NCBI RefSeq assembly: GCF_034718895.1
Contig: NZ_JAYERP010000001.1
Coordinates: 124,001 to 188,000, forward strand
Length of the DNA stretch: 64,000 nucleotides
Direction of reading: 5' to 3'
DNA from: Paenibacillus phoenicis
Lineage (GTDB): Bacteria; Bacillota; Bacilli; Paenibacillales; Paenibacillaceae
Of this stretch, positions 34,820 through 42,494 are shown piece by piece. A program made the translations under genes and the position numbers. How positions within the stretch are numbered: the stretch's first letter is position 1; each line of letters starts with the position of its first letter. The notes beneath the pieces were generated by a model. That model saw only the letters and a list, made by a program, of their open reading frames with translations. It had not been told where the DNA came from and ran no database searches.

Positions 34820-35836
34820 ATGGAGAAAGTCAAAGTAAGCAGTGGTATCCAAATTTCTGCTGGATTGAATGCAGGGGCACTTACGGGCGCATCCGGTCAG
34901 ATTCAGCACTCGCCCAGAACGGCTCAAGCACGCAAATCGCGCAGCGGTTTCTGGCTTGTCGTGTTGGGTGCAGCATTGTGGGGCGTAGACCCGTTGTTTC
35001 GGGTGATCCTGCTGAAGTCGCTGACCTCGGCGCAAATCGTATTGATTGAGCATCTGATTATCGCGCTTTTTGCCATACCGGTCTTATGGAAAAACCGCAC
35101 CGAGCTTAAAGGGCTTGGTTGGCGTCAAGGGGGCGCGCTGCTATTTATTTCGTGGGGCGGTTCGGCCATCGCCACGATTCTGTTTACGTTGGCCTTGTCA
35201 AGCGGTGACCTGAATGCAGTCCTGCTGCTGCAAAAAATGCAGCCGCTGTTTGCCATCCTGCTGGCCGGATTGCTGCTTAAAGAGAAGCTGCCGCGCCACT
35301 TTTTCGGATATCTGCTTATCGCGTTGCTTGGAACGTATTTGCTGACCTTCGGGTTTACGATGCCGATTGGGCATTGGAGCGATTTTGTGCAGATCGGCAG
35401 CCTGTTGTCGCTAGGCGCTGCCGCATTGTGGGGCGGATCCACGGTGATGGGCCGGTTGATGGTAGGGACGATGAAATATGAGACGGTGACATCGTTGCGG
35501 TTTATTTTGGCACTGCCGCTGCTGCTGGCTATCACTTGGAATGAAGGGGCCGCCTGGAGCCTGCCGACCGGCACCTCGCAAATCGCCGCATTTTCCCTCA
35601 ATATGCTTGGACAAGCGTTGTTGCCGGGGCTGCTAAGCCTGCTCGTCTATTATAAAGGGCTGACAACAACCAAAGCGTCGGTCGCCACTCTGGCGGAGCT
35701 GAGCTTCCCAATGGTTGGCGTTCTGATCAACTGGATTGCGTTCCAGCAGTTGATTACAGTAGCCCAGGCATGTGGATTCGTGCTGATTTGGGGCACGTTA
35801 TTCCTGATCTCCCGTCAGGGAGATACCAACCAATAA
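34820..35836 (+). CDS. EamA/DMT-family permease under FMN riboswitch control, probable flavin transporter
   Basis: This 338-residue membrane protein has about ten segments in two EamA halves (first half from FWLVVLGAALWGVDPLF, second from SLGAAALWGGSTVMGRL). The N-terminal 45 residues are polar. The ATG at 34820 follows AAGGGG; the longer frame from 34697 lies in the riboswitch leader. FMN control strongly suggests transport of riboflavin or a related compound. The RibN riboflavin importers of proteobacteria belong to the same superfamily and are also often riboswitch-controlled, whereas most Firmicutes use RibU. Export instead of import cannot be excluded. Confidence 0.85.
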   Translation: MEKVKVSSGIQISAGLNAGALTGASGQIQHSPRTAQARKSRSGFWLVVLGAALWGVDPLFRVILLKSLTSAQIVLIEHLIIALFAIPVLWKNRTELKGLGWRQGGALLFISWGGSAIATILFTLALSSGDLNAVLLLQKMQPLFAILLAGLLLKEKLPRHFFGYLLIALLGTYLLTFGFTMPIGHWSDFVQIGSLLSLGAAALWGGSTVMGRLMVGTMKYETVTSLRFILALPLLLAITWNEGAAWSLPTGTSQIAAFSLNMLGQALLPGLLSLLVYYKGLTTTKASVATLAELSFPMVGVLINWIAFQQLITVAQACGFVLIWGTLFLISRQGDTNQ

Positions 35837-35855
35837 TCCAGCAAGTCGATGAAAA

Positions 35856-35905
35856 AGCGGGATTTCCTCCTGTCCCACAGGATGGAAATCCTCGCTTTTT
35901 TTTTC
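35856..35905 (+). terminator. intrinsic terminator after the DMT permease
   Basis: AGCGGGATTTCC pairs with GGAAATCCTCGCT across an inner TCCTGT/ACAGGA hairpin, and nine T follow. Confidence 0.88.
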
Positions 35906-35976
35906 ATTCTCCACACCCCTCTTTGGTAAAATTTGTTATGTGATAATAAAAAGTATCAAAAAAGGATGAAGATCAT

Positions 35977-36225
35977 TTGGCGGGAGACGGTGGAAAGTTT
36001 CATGTTGGATTTCCAAAGAATCGGCGGGCCTTCATGCACCATACGCGGGAGACATTGCGGCAATGCTGGAAGGAGGGGATTCCCGCCTCGTTTATTTTGA
36101 TCGATGTCGACCACTGTAAGACGATTAACGACTCCTTTGGCCATCATATCGGAAACGAGCTGCTGCGGGAATTCGCCGGGAAGGTCCATCCTCGACTGCG
36201 GGAGGGGGATTTGTTTGGCGCATAA
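35977..36225 (+). pseudogene. truncated GGDEF (diguanylate cyclase) domain, N-terminal half
   Basis: The 82 residues match the first half of a GGDEF domain (FILIDVDHCKTINDSFGHHI) and stop at LREGDLFGA, just before the GGDEF signature itself. Catalysis is impossible without the signature. AAGGATG precedes a TTG start, so it might still be translated. A strong terminator lies right after the stop. It is probably the remains of a sensor cyclase. Confidence 0.7.
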
Positions 36226-36233
36226 CAGCGAAA

Positions 36234-36265
36234 GGCCGGGCCCATTAGGGCCCGGCTTTTGAAGA
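36234..36265 (+). terminator. intrinsic terminator
   Basis: A perfect 9-bp stem GCCGGGCCC/GGGCCCGGC (36235-36243 with 36248-36256) with loop ATTA is followed by TTTTG. Confidence 0.85.
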
Positions 36266-36448
36266 TTTCAGAAAGTATAAACTTCGGGGCACTGGCATCC
36301 TGATATCGCAAGAAAAACTTCCGCTAAACGCGGTCTGTCTACTTTGAATGTACGTCGACAGACGTTTTTCTTAACATTATAGAATTTATAAAATTTTGAG
36401 GTGGAAGCAGGTCTTCCGCCTTATTTCTGTTTTTGGTAAGGTTAGGAT

Positions 36449-37711
36449 ATGGAGACGAACATCTTGAAACGAATCTTCTTTGATGAGCGAGGGCACTGGG
36501 ATCGGTTTGTGGCAAAACATGGTGGCAAGCTGCGTGCCAATGTGCGGAAAGAAGTAGAGAAGTTCCGTCGATGCGGGGATCCCAGAAACGGTTTTAAGCT
36601 GATGGTATGTGAAGGATGTCATGACCTACGGCTCGTTCCGTATCGTTGTAAAGGAAGATTCTGTACGACCTGTTCATGCGGAGAAACAGAGGAATGGGCA
36701 CGTCTCCTGGAACAAGATGTATTCCAAGTCAACCACCGCCATGTCGTCTTCACGATCGACGAAGGATTACGGGAAATCTTTCTGCTCCATCGGGCAAAAT
36801 TACTCAAAGAATTTATGGATGAAGCGGTACGCTTAGTCAAAGAACATTTTGAGAAGAAACATAAGGTAACTCCCGGAATCGTAGCCGGGTTGCATACGTT
36901 TGGGGCACGGCTTAACTTCAATCCTCATGTACATATGCTTGTAACGATGGGAGGAATGAAGAAGACCGGCGAGTGGAAAACATACGATTTTATTCCGTTC
37001 GAGATGCTGCGTAAGCAATGGCAGACGGTTGTTTTGAAGCTGATTCGTCGAAAGTTAAGTGAACAAGAGAAAAAGCAAGTGCAGTCCCGTTTGCAAAAAG
37101 CTTACTGCGAGAACGGAGAAGGCTTTTATGTGCATGCTCCGAAACAGAAAGGGAACGTCAAGCAGCAACTCGGGTATATCGGGCGATACATGAGAAGACC
37201 AGCGATAGCGGTTAGCCGGATCGAAGCGTATGACGGAGAAAAGGTGACATTTCGTTACCGGGATAAGAATGACGGGGAAGAGAAGACCGAGACGATTTCG
37301 GTAGAAGAATTTATGGGTAGACTTGTGCGGCATATTCCGGATGAAAACTTCAAAACGATCCGTTACTACGGGGTTTATTCGCGGCGGATCAAGAGCCTGT
37401 GCAAGAAGTTAGTCAGTGAGTGGCAAAAAGCCGCGAGAAGATGGATTGTCAAGGCAAAGCGGATATTAAAACGCAGAACGTGGAGTGAACGGATCAAGGA
37501 GCAGACGGGGAAGCCGCCATGTTGCCCAAAATGCGAAAGTTATTACGAATACAAGGGAGAAGCCTGCCTTGAGGATGGGAAGTTGAAGGTGAAGTACGCG
37601 GTGTGCTCCACCTCAAAGGCATGTCTGGAGAGGATGATTCGGGATGTCGCCGGTGTCAAAGAAACGAAAGGTAGCGAAGAAAAAGAAAAAGCCGCAAAGC
37701 GGGCTGCATAG
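36449..37711 (+). CDS. IS91-family HUH transposase
   Basis: This 420-residue rolling-circle transposase starts with a cysteine-rich zinc-binding part (CEGCHDLRLVPYRCKGRFCTTC, shown split: CEGC, CKGRFC, C). The metal-binding His160-Val-His162 motif is in NFNPHVHML, and the paired tyrosines Tyr243 and Tyr247 in YIGRYMRRP match the Y2 type. A second cysteine cluster (PPCCPKCESYYEYKGEAC) is near the C-terminus. The frame is intact. AT content and codon use differ from the surrounding genes, which fits a mobile element. A small ORF overlaps its last 68 bases. Confidence 0.88.
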   Translation: METNILKRIFFDERGHWDRFVAKHGGKLRANVRKEVEKFRRCGDPRNGFKLMVCEGCHDLRLVPYRCKGRFCTTCSCGETEEWARLLEQDVFQVNHRHVVFTIDEGLREIFLLHRAKLLKEFMDEAVRLVKEHFEKKHKVTPGIVAGLHTFGARLNFNPHVHMLVTMGGMKKTGEWKTYDFIPFEMLRKQWQTVVLKLIRRKLSEQEKKQVQSRLQKAYCENGEGFYVHAPKQKGNVKQQLGYIGRYMRRPAIAVSRIEAYDGEKVTFRYRDKNDGEEKTETISVEEFMGRLVRHIPDENFKTIRYYGVYSRRIKSLCKKLVSEWQKAARRWIVKAKRILKRRTWSERIKEQTGKPPCCPKCESYYEYKGEACLEDGKLKVKYAVCSTSKACLERMIRDVAGVKETKGSEEKEKAAKRAA

Positions 37712-37919
37712 CAAAGCGAAAGTAACCTACATCTGTCTTCAATGTCATACAACAGAAGAGATTCCGCTGAATGTCGTTCGAAATTTCGATGCGATGGATG
37801 ATGGAGATCCAACAGTACCTCCGCAATTCCGCTGCGAGGAATGTGGAGGAGGCATGTACCCGGAATATTACAAAGGAATTCATGGTTACGAGTACAGGAT
37901 TAGTGACGTAAGAAAATAA
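37644..37919 (+). CDS. small zinc-ribbon protein inside the IS91-type element
   Basis: This 91-residue protein begins with a very basic stretch (KKRKVAKKKKKPQ) and has two CxxC pairs, YICLQC and FRCEECGGG, that can form a zinc ribbon. It overlaps the end of the transposase gene by 68 bp in another frame and lies within the element boundaries, with GGAGAGGATG before the ATG. A role in DNA binding or transposition control is likely but not known to me. Confidence 0.65.
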   Translation: MSPVSKKRKVAKKKKKPQSGLHSKAKVTYICLQCHTTEEIPLNVVRNFDAMDDGDPTVPPQFRCEECGGGMYPEYYKGIHGYEYRISDVRK

Positions 37920-38023
37920 GCCGGATGTAGATTGTTCCCCACACCCGGCTATTTTGCACGTATGAACTAAATCGTACGAACTAAAGGACGCCGTCAGGCG
38001 TTTTTCTTATGTTGCAGGCGGGT

Positions 38024-40159
38024 TTATTTCTCGTCCAGCCACAAAATCGCTGTTACACCGCGCGGATAATACCGGCTGCCGCAGATCACGCCGGCCATCA
38101 TCTGGTCGCTCCAGCTCCAGTAGGCGTTCTTCTCGGAAGTCAACCAGGCCACATGCGCCGCATCGGCTGCTTGCCCTCGTTCGTCCCAAGGGAGGCCGAG
38201 GATCCGGCGGGCGATGAACTGGCAGAGATAAATTTTGCTGAGCCAGGAGTTGTTGCTCGTCGAGGACAGCTTCCAGCCACCGTCCTCGAACAGGCAGATC
38301 CCCGGCTGCAGCACCGTGTTCAGATGCGTGGAGAGCGCTGCGATATATGCGCCGAACCGACCGTTTGGATCCAGCGCTTCCTCGCAGCCGGTGTAAAGCG
38401 GGAAGATGAGCCCCTCGATCGCAGGAATGATCTTGGAGTCATTGTTCTCTTGAATGACGGCCGGAATGTAACCGCCTGGCAACAGGTGCGAGGTAATCGT
38501 GCCTGCGCACAGCTCGGCTTGTTGTCCGGCCAGCGCAGCCGCCGTTTCGCGGCTGTTGTCGCGAAGCAGCTTCTCCATTGCGACGTACGCCGCCCAGCTC
38601 TTGCCGGCCAAATAGATGTTGTTCCGCGCTTGCCCCAGCGAGACATCCAGGCTGTCATAGGTGGTAATCTCCGCTCCGCCCATCGTTCGGGAGCTGTCGA
38701 GGCCCATGATGCCGGTACGCTGGGACGGGTCAGGATGGTCGCGGTTCACCATGCTTTCCAGACATTGCTCTAGGATCGGCAGGTTGCGGTCCAACCATTC
38801 GCGGTCGTTCGTTTGATGCACGTAAACGGTGGCGCTTAGCACCCAGTTGACGAGCTGCTCATGAGTCATGTGAGAGAAGCAGTCATCGATCGCATGCAGC
38901 TCATAAGACGAATAGCCGGGACGGGAGAACGAGTTAGCCACGCCCATGTCATGCGTGAAGCTGATGCCGCCAGGATATTCGGTCGGATCCCCGGGAATCC
39001 GCACCGTATCCCGATAGCTGTAGCGGCTGGTGTAAAGGTCGAGTTCGTTTTTGACCGTCCATGGATTCATTTTTAGCTCGTAAAACAACTGGTCAACCAG
39101 CAAATCAAACGTATTCATCATCCGGTATTCGCCTTCATTGACGATCCAGAGCGGTTTGCCGTCATGCTCCAGCAGCTCAGTGGAACCGTAATAGCTGCGG
39201 ATGGCATGCGCGAGCATAAACTTCTGGTCCTCGCTTAACTTGGCGTCGTTAACGAGCGCGTCCGCTTGGCGGGCGACCTCCAGCTTGCGGTCGAATTGTG
39301 CTAACGCATATTCAGCCACTTCTTCGATGTTCGCGAAATACCGCGTATAGTAGTAGGACGCATCCATCCCGGTCGTGACGTAACCGGCACGGTAGAAGCA
39401 AAGCGCAAAGCGGTAGGTGGCTTTCTCGCCGGCCGGGGTATCCATAAGCAGCGCGCCCACCGGCCCAAGGCCAAACCGGAGGTTTTCCGGAACCTTTGGC
39501 TTAAGAATCGATTCCATCTTAAAAAATCCGGCGCTGGTAATCCGCGGATCGCTCGCCGCAATAGCGGTATGGCGGCCTTGGCCAATGCCGCAAATACGTC
39601 CGCCCGTCACGTCCTCCAAGCGGCGGATGGCGCTGACAGGGTCATTGTTTTGCAGACCAAAGAAGGCTTTGCGCGTCGACGTTCCCCGGGTGTTGTCCAC
39701 CGTGATCTCTGCAAGCACGGCCGGCATCAGCGCGAAACGCAGCTGCTCTTCCGTTGCCGTCTCGGGGTCAGGCACGCCTTCAAACGGAGAGATCAGGCGG
39801 AACGTCAAATCGCCGGCTTGCCATTCGTCAATCGCCGCACCAAACCGGCGGTCGATTTCGCTCCGGTTGTACGGGGTGATGAGATCGCTTTCTTTTTGCT
39901 GAACGGAATGCTGCTGGCTGGAGCCTGAACCGCTCTCCTCGGTCGTATAACGATCCCGCTCGTCCAGACCTTCGCCGAAGAACGGTAAAGCCCGGTAACG
40001 CTCTTGCCCATCATCCTGCAGTCCAATGTAGATGTTCTGTTTTGGCGGGCTGCCCAGCTCAAGGTCGAAGCCGCCGCTTTGGCCGGGATAACCTAGCGTA
40101 AAGCTGGCGAACGCTCCCATCGGGGAGTGATGCGCGTTAAAAAATATATTTTTACCCAA
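38024..40159 (-). CDS. beta-xylosidase, GH52
   Basis: This 711-residue enzyme belongs to family GH52, which releases xylose from xylo-oligosaccharides with retention. The N-terminus NIFFNAHHSPMGAFASFTLG is diagnostic. The nucleophile lies in VNEGEYRMMNTFDL (Glu342 by position, or Glu344), and the acid/base Asp is in TTYDSLDVSLGQARNN. No signal peptide is present, so it acts inside the cell. TTG at 40159 follows AGGAGG by 8 bases. A divergent AraC-type regulator at 40316 probably controls it. Its 3' end is 15 bp from the hairpin of the IS91-type element. Confidence 0.95.
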   Translation of the reverse strand: MGKNIFFNAHHSPMGAFASFTLGYPGQSGGFDLELGSPPKQNIYIGLQDDGQERYRALPFFGEGLDERDRYTTEESGSGSSQQHSVQQKESDLITPYNRSEIDRRFGAAIDEWQAGDLTFRLISPFEGVPDPETATEEQLRFALMPAVLAEITVDNTRGTSTRKAFFGLQNNDPVSAIRRLEDVTGGRICGIGQGRHTAIAASDPRITSAGFFKMESILKPKVPENLRFGLGPVGALLMDTPAGEKATYRFALCFYRAGYVTTGMDASYYYTRYFANIEEVAEYALAQFDRKLEVARQADALVNDAKLSEDQKFMLAHAIRSYYGSTELLEHDGKPLWIVNEGEYRMMNTFDLLVDQLFYELKMNPWTVKNELDLYTSRYSYRDTVRIPGDPTEYPGGISFTHDMGVANSFSRPGYSSYELHAIDDCFSHMTHEQLVNWVLSATVYVHQTNDREWLDRNLPILEQCLESMVNRDHPDPSQRTGIMGLDSSRTMGGAEITTYDSLDVSLGQARNNIYLAGKSWAAYVAMEKLLRDNSRETAAALAGQQAELCAGTITSHLLPGGYIPAVIQENNDSKIIPAIEGLIFPLYTGCEEALDPNGRFGAYIAALSTHLNTVLQPGICLFEDGGWKLSSTSNNSWLSKIYLCQFIARRILGLPWDERGQAADAAHVAWLTSEKNAYWSWSDQMMAGVICGSRYYPRGVTAILWLDEK

Positions 40160-40202
40160 GTTAATTACCTCCTGTTCAATTCACAGCGGTTATGCTAGTT
40201 TG

Positions 40203-40208
40203 ATTATA
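40203..40208 (-). promoter_or_regulatory. -10 box of the beta-xylosidase gene
   Basis: TATAAT on the minus strand lies 44 bases before the TTG start. No clear -35 is at the right distance, as expected if the adjacent AraC-type regulator activates it. Confidence 0.4.
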
Positions 40209-40315
40209 ACAAGGCTTTGGAGGAACGCCCATGTCCAAACCGCCAATCGATTTATCCAAAACGTTCACGGTGGCGAGGCGGGGGAAAGCGATCATAGAAA
40301 AGCGGAGGGATAAGG

Positions 40316-41341
40316 GTGGCTAGAGAGCATCAGGTTACCGAGTATATGCTGCCAAATATGGATTCGACATTTAAGCTCTTTGCCGCGCATTTGCGTACGG
40401 TAACGCCGGAGTGGTCGTATCCGCGCCACAGCCACCCGCTGTTTGAGGTGAACTTGCTGCTGGCAGGCAGCCAGGAGATGATCGTCGGCGGCAAACGTTA
40501 TGTGCAGCAGCCCGGCGATTTCCTGCTGCTTCGCCCTGAAGACGTGCATGAAAGCCGGGCGCTGGGGACGGAGCCAATGACGTATTATTGCTTGCATTTT
40601 AACGTCGACGAGCCCGTGCTTCGCGAGCTGCTGTGCCGAGGCGAGACACCGCTTCACACCGCAGACGGGCCGCTGGCCCAAGTCATTCGGCCGAGCTTGG
40701 ATAAGCTGATCGCGCTTACCTCGGACGGGTCAGGTGCGAAGCTGGCGGACAAGATGCGGGCGATGGCTGCGGTGTTCGAGCTGTTTGCTGGCCTGAGCGA
40801 AGGGCTGGCAGAGCAGGAGTCCGGCGCGCCGAGCAGCCGGATGAACCGGATCGCGGCGGAGATCGCCGCCGCGCTGGAGCGCAGCGTCGAGGAGCCGGAG
40901 ACGGCCTGGAGCGCGTCAACGTTGGGGAACGCAAGCTCCGGCAGCAATGGCGCCGGCGGGGATGGCTCCCATGGCAGCATCACCGGCGGAAGGAGTTCCG
41001 GCAGTAGCGTCTCCCGTGGTAACGGCTCCCACGGTCGTCGATCCGTCGACGTTCTGGACGGGGACCGGTCGCGTGAGACCGTCGCGGCGGTTACCGCTGG
41101 ACTTGGGTACAGCGCGTCCTCCTGCAATCGGATCTTCCGCAGCGTGTACGGGATGTCGCCGCGCCAGTATTTATCGGCGCTGAAGCTAAAGAAGGCCAAG
41201 CTGTTGCTGATGGAGCCGGAGCTATCGGTCGAAGCCGTCTCGATACGACTTGGCTACAAGGATATTGCCCATTTCAGCCGTCAGTTCAAACGTTGGACTG
41301 GGGAATCGCCGGGCAAGTTTAGAGCACGATTTCATATTTAA
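40316..41341 (+). CDS. AraC-family regulator with a Gly/Ser-rich insert in the DNA-binding domain
   Basis: This 341-residue regulator starts with GTG after GGAGGG. An N-terminal cupin sugar-binding domain is visible (PRHSHPLFEVNLLLAG and QQPGDFLLLRPEDVHES). The AraC domain begins with helix 1 at about residues 178-196. It is then interrupted by about 55 residues of Gly, Ser, His and Arg (197-252) before the first helix-turn-helix (TVAAVTAGLGYSASSCNRIF) and the second (SVEAVSIRLGYKDIAHFSRQ). The insert DNA is repetitive. It is divergent from the beta-xylosidase gene and likely governs xylan use; the insert may impair DNA binding. Confidence 0.88.
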   Translation: MAREHQVTEYMLPNMDSTFKLFAAHLRTVTPEWSYPRHSHPLFEVNLLLAGSQEMIVGGKRYVQQPGDFLLLRPEDVHESRALGTEPMTYYCLHFNVDEPVLRELLCRGETPLHTADGPLAQVIRPSLDKLIALTSDGSGAKLADKMRAMAAVFELFAGLSEGLAEQESGAPSSRMNRIAAEIAAALERSVEEPETAWSASTLGNASSGSNGAGGDGSHGSITGGRSSGSSVSRGNGSHGRRSVDVLDGDRSRETVAAVTAGLGYSASSCNRIFRSVYGMSPRQYLSALKLKKAKLLLMEPELSVEAVSIRLGYKDIAHFSRQFKRWTGESPGKFRARFHI

Positions 41342-41384
41342 CTTTGAATTCATATCCATTTTAAATTGAAAGGGGCTAGCTGTT

Positions 41385-42024
41385 TTGACCATTGAAAATG
41401 AAAGCGCTGACTTATTGGCGTTACCGCGAAGCAAGCGGATTGTCTTTTTTGGCGACAGCATTACGGAGAACGGTACGTATATCCGGAACTTGGAGGCTTT
41501 TTTCCTAAAGCATCTGCCGGAACACCGGCTGGCCGCCGCTGGCGGAGGCGCTGCAGCAGGCCGAGGCACTGCTGCCGGCGATCGAGCGCGCCGCCGTGAT
41601 GTAGGGCGGCGCGGAGAGCGCTGAGGCGCGCGAATGGATGGGGTTCGCGCGCACCGACCTATACTTCGGCGCCTTCGCGGACGCCGACCTGGCCCTGCTC
41701 GAGCAAGGCTGGCACCTAGCCTACTGCCGGCTGAGCCACCTCTACGGCTGCCCGTACGCCGCCGGGCAGATGGAAGCATTTCGCGCCTGGCTGACCGCGA
41801 AATACGGGCTCGCCCCGAAGCAGGTGCTGCTCGTATCCGGCGACGCCGATCTCGACGTGCCGTTTGAGGAGAACGGGGCGGTGCTTGAGCGCACCTACCG
41901 GGCACATGGCGGCACGGTGACGACCATCCTCAAGCCAGGCGGCGGCCATCACCCGCACAGCTTGCCCGACGTCACGCCGATTATGCAGTTTGTCCTTTCT
42001 TCGGCTGCGAACCGAATACAGTAG
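41385..42024 (+). pseudogene. scrambled SGNH / alpha-beta hydrolase esterase gene
   Basis: Three unlike pieces are joined. Positions 41385-41525 encode the start of a GDSL/SGNH hydrolase (KRIVFFGDSITENGTYIRNL). Positions 41526-41765 are very GC-rich and encode text not related to esterases, with a stop at 41603 (ALQQAEALLPAIERAAVM, then REWMGFARTDLYFGAFADAD). From about 41765 to the stop at 42024 is an alpha/beta hydrolase C-terminus (VLLVSGDADLDVPFEENGA and GGGHHPHSLPD). The outer pieces fit a two-domain acetyl-xylan-type esterase. A segment was replaced and the gene is dead. Confidence 0.65.
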
Positions 42025-42099
42025 CTGCCTACAGCCGTCCGATGTGTAAGTGGAGGGCGTGTTCCTCTTCGTTAGGTTAGGGGAGGGGAACATAGTCTA

Positions 42100-42375
42100 G
42101 CCGCGCTCTTTTCAACGATTATCCCGTTGCATCAGGCAATGAAGAAAGAAAAAGAAATATGATATGCAAAGTCGAAGTAAGATGCTGCAAGAAAACCGAT
42201 AAGTACGGATATATGCGATAGGGGGAACAGAATCTCTCTGCGGCCCTTTTTTTGACGATTATCCCGTTGAATCAGCTGGTGGAGAATGAGAAGGAAGTAG
42301 TCAAGTCAAGTGCAGTAGTAAAAAGATGCTGTGAGAAAACCGATGGATAGGAACATATGAAGGAACATATGAGCG
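42100..42375 (+). repeat. two imperfect direct repeats, 140 bp apart
   Basis: The string ACGATTATCCCGTTG occurs at 42115 and 42255, each after a CCGCGC/GCGGCCC plus T-rich lead. Each is followed about 75 bases later by AAGATGCTG..AGAAAACCGAT. The unit is thus a 140-bp direct repeat. The core ACGATTATCCC returns inverted at 43670-43811. I see no gene between 42025 and 42494. Confidence 0.6.
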
Positions 42376-42408
42376 ACAACTCACTGAGTAGAGATAGATT
42401 GCGAAAAA

Positions 42409-42438
42409 AATTCGGTATAGCTGAATTCGGTATAGCTG
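42409..42438 (+). repeat. tandem duplication of 15 bp
   Basis: AATTCGGTATAGCTG is repeated twice without a gap, about 55 bases before the left end of the IS1595-like element. Confidence 0.8.
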
Positions 42439-42494
42439 TAAATGGGTCGATCAGCTGTGCTCGAAAGTCAAGGTAGGAGGCTCCTATTTCGTGT

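Larger units (their letters stand above)
36352..38009 (+). mobile_element. IS91-type insertion element with matching terminal hairpins
   Basis: The block contains an IS91-type transposase and a small zinc-ribbon ORF and is poorer in GC than its flanks. Its two edges carry near-identical hairpins: ACGTCGACAGACGT followed by TTTTCTTA at 36352-36373, and ACGCCGTCAGGCGT followed by TTTTCTTA at 37988-38009. The stem differences compensate each other (T-A versus C-G). A further hairpin AGCCGG..CCGGCT lies at 37919-37953. The true ends may differ by some bases. Confidence 0.55.

Noticed and set aside
38009..38773. 254-residue ORF on the plus strand
   Set aside because: Antisense of the GH52 gene; no start signal and unnatural composition.
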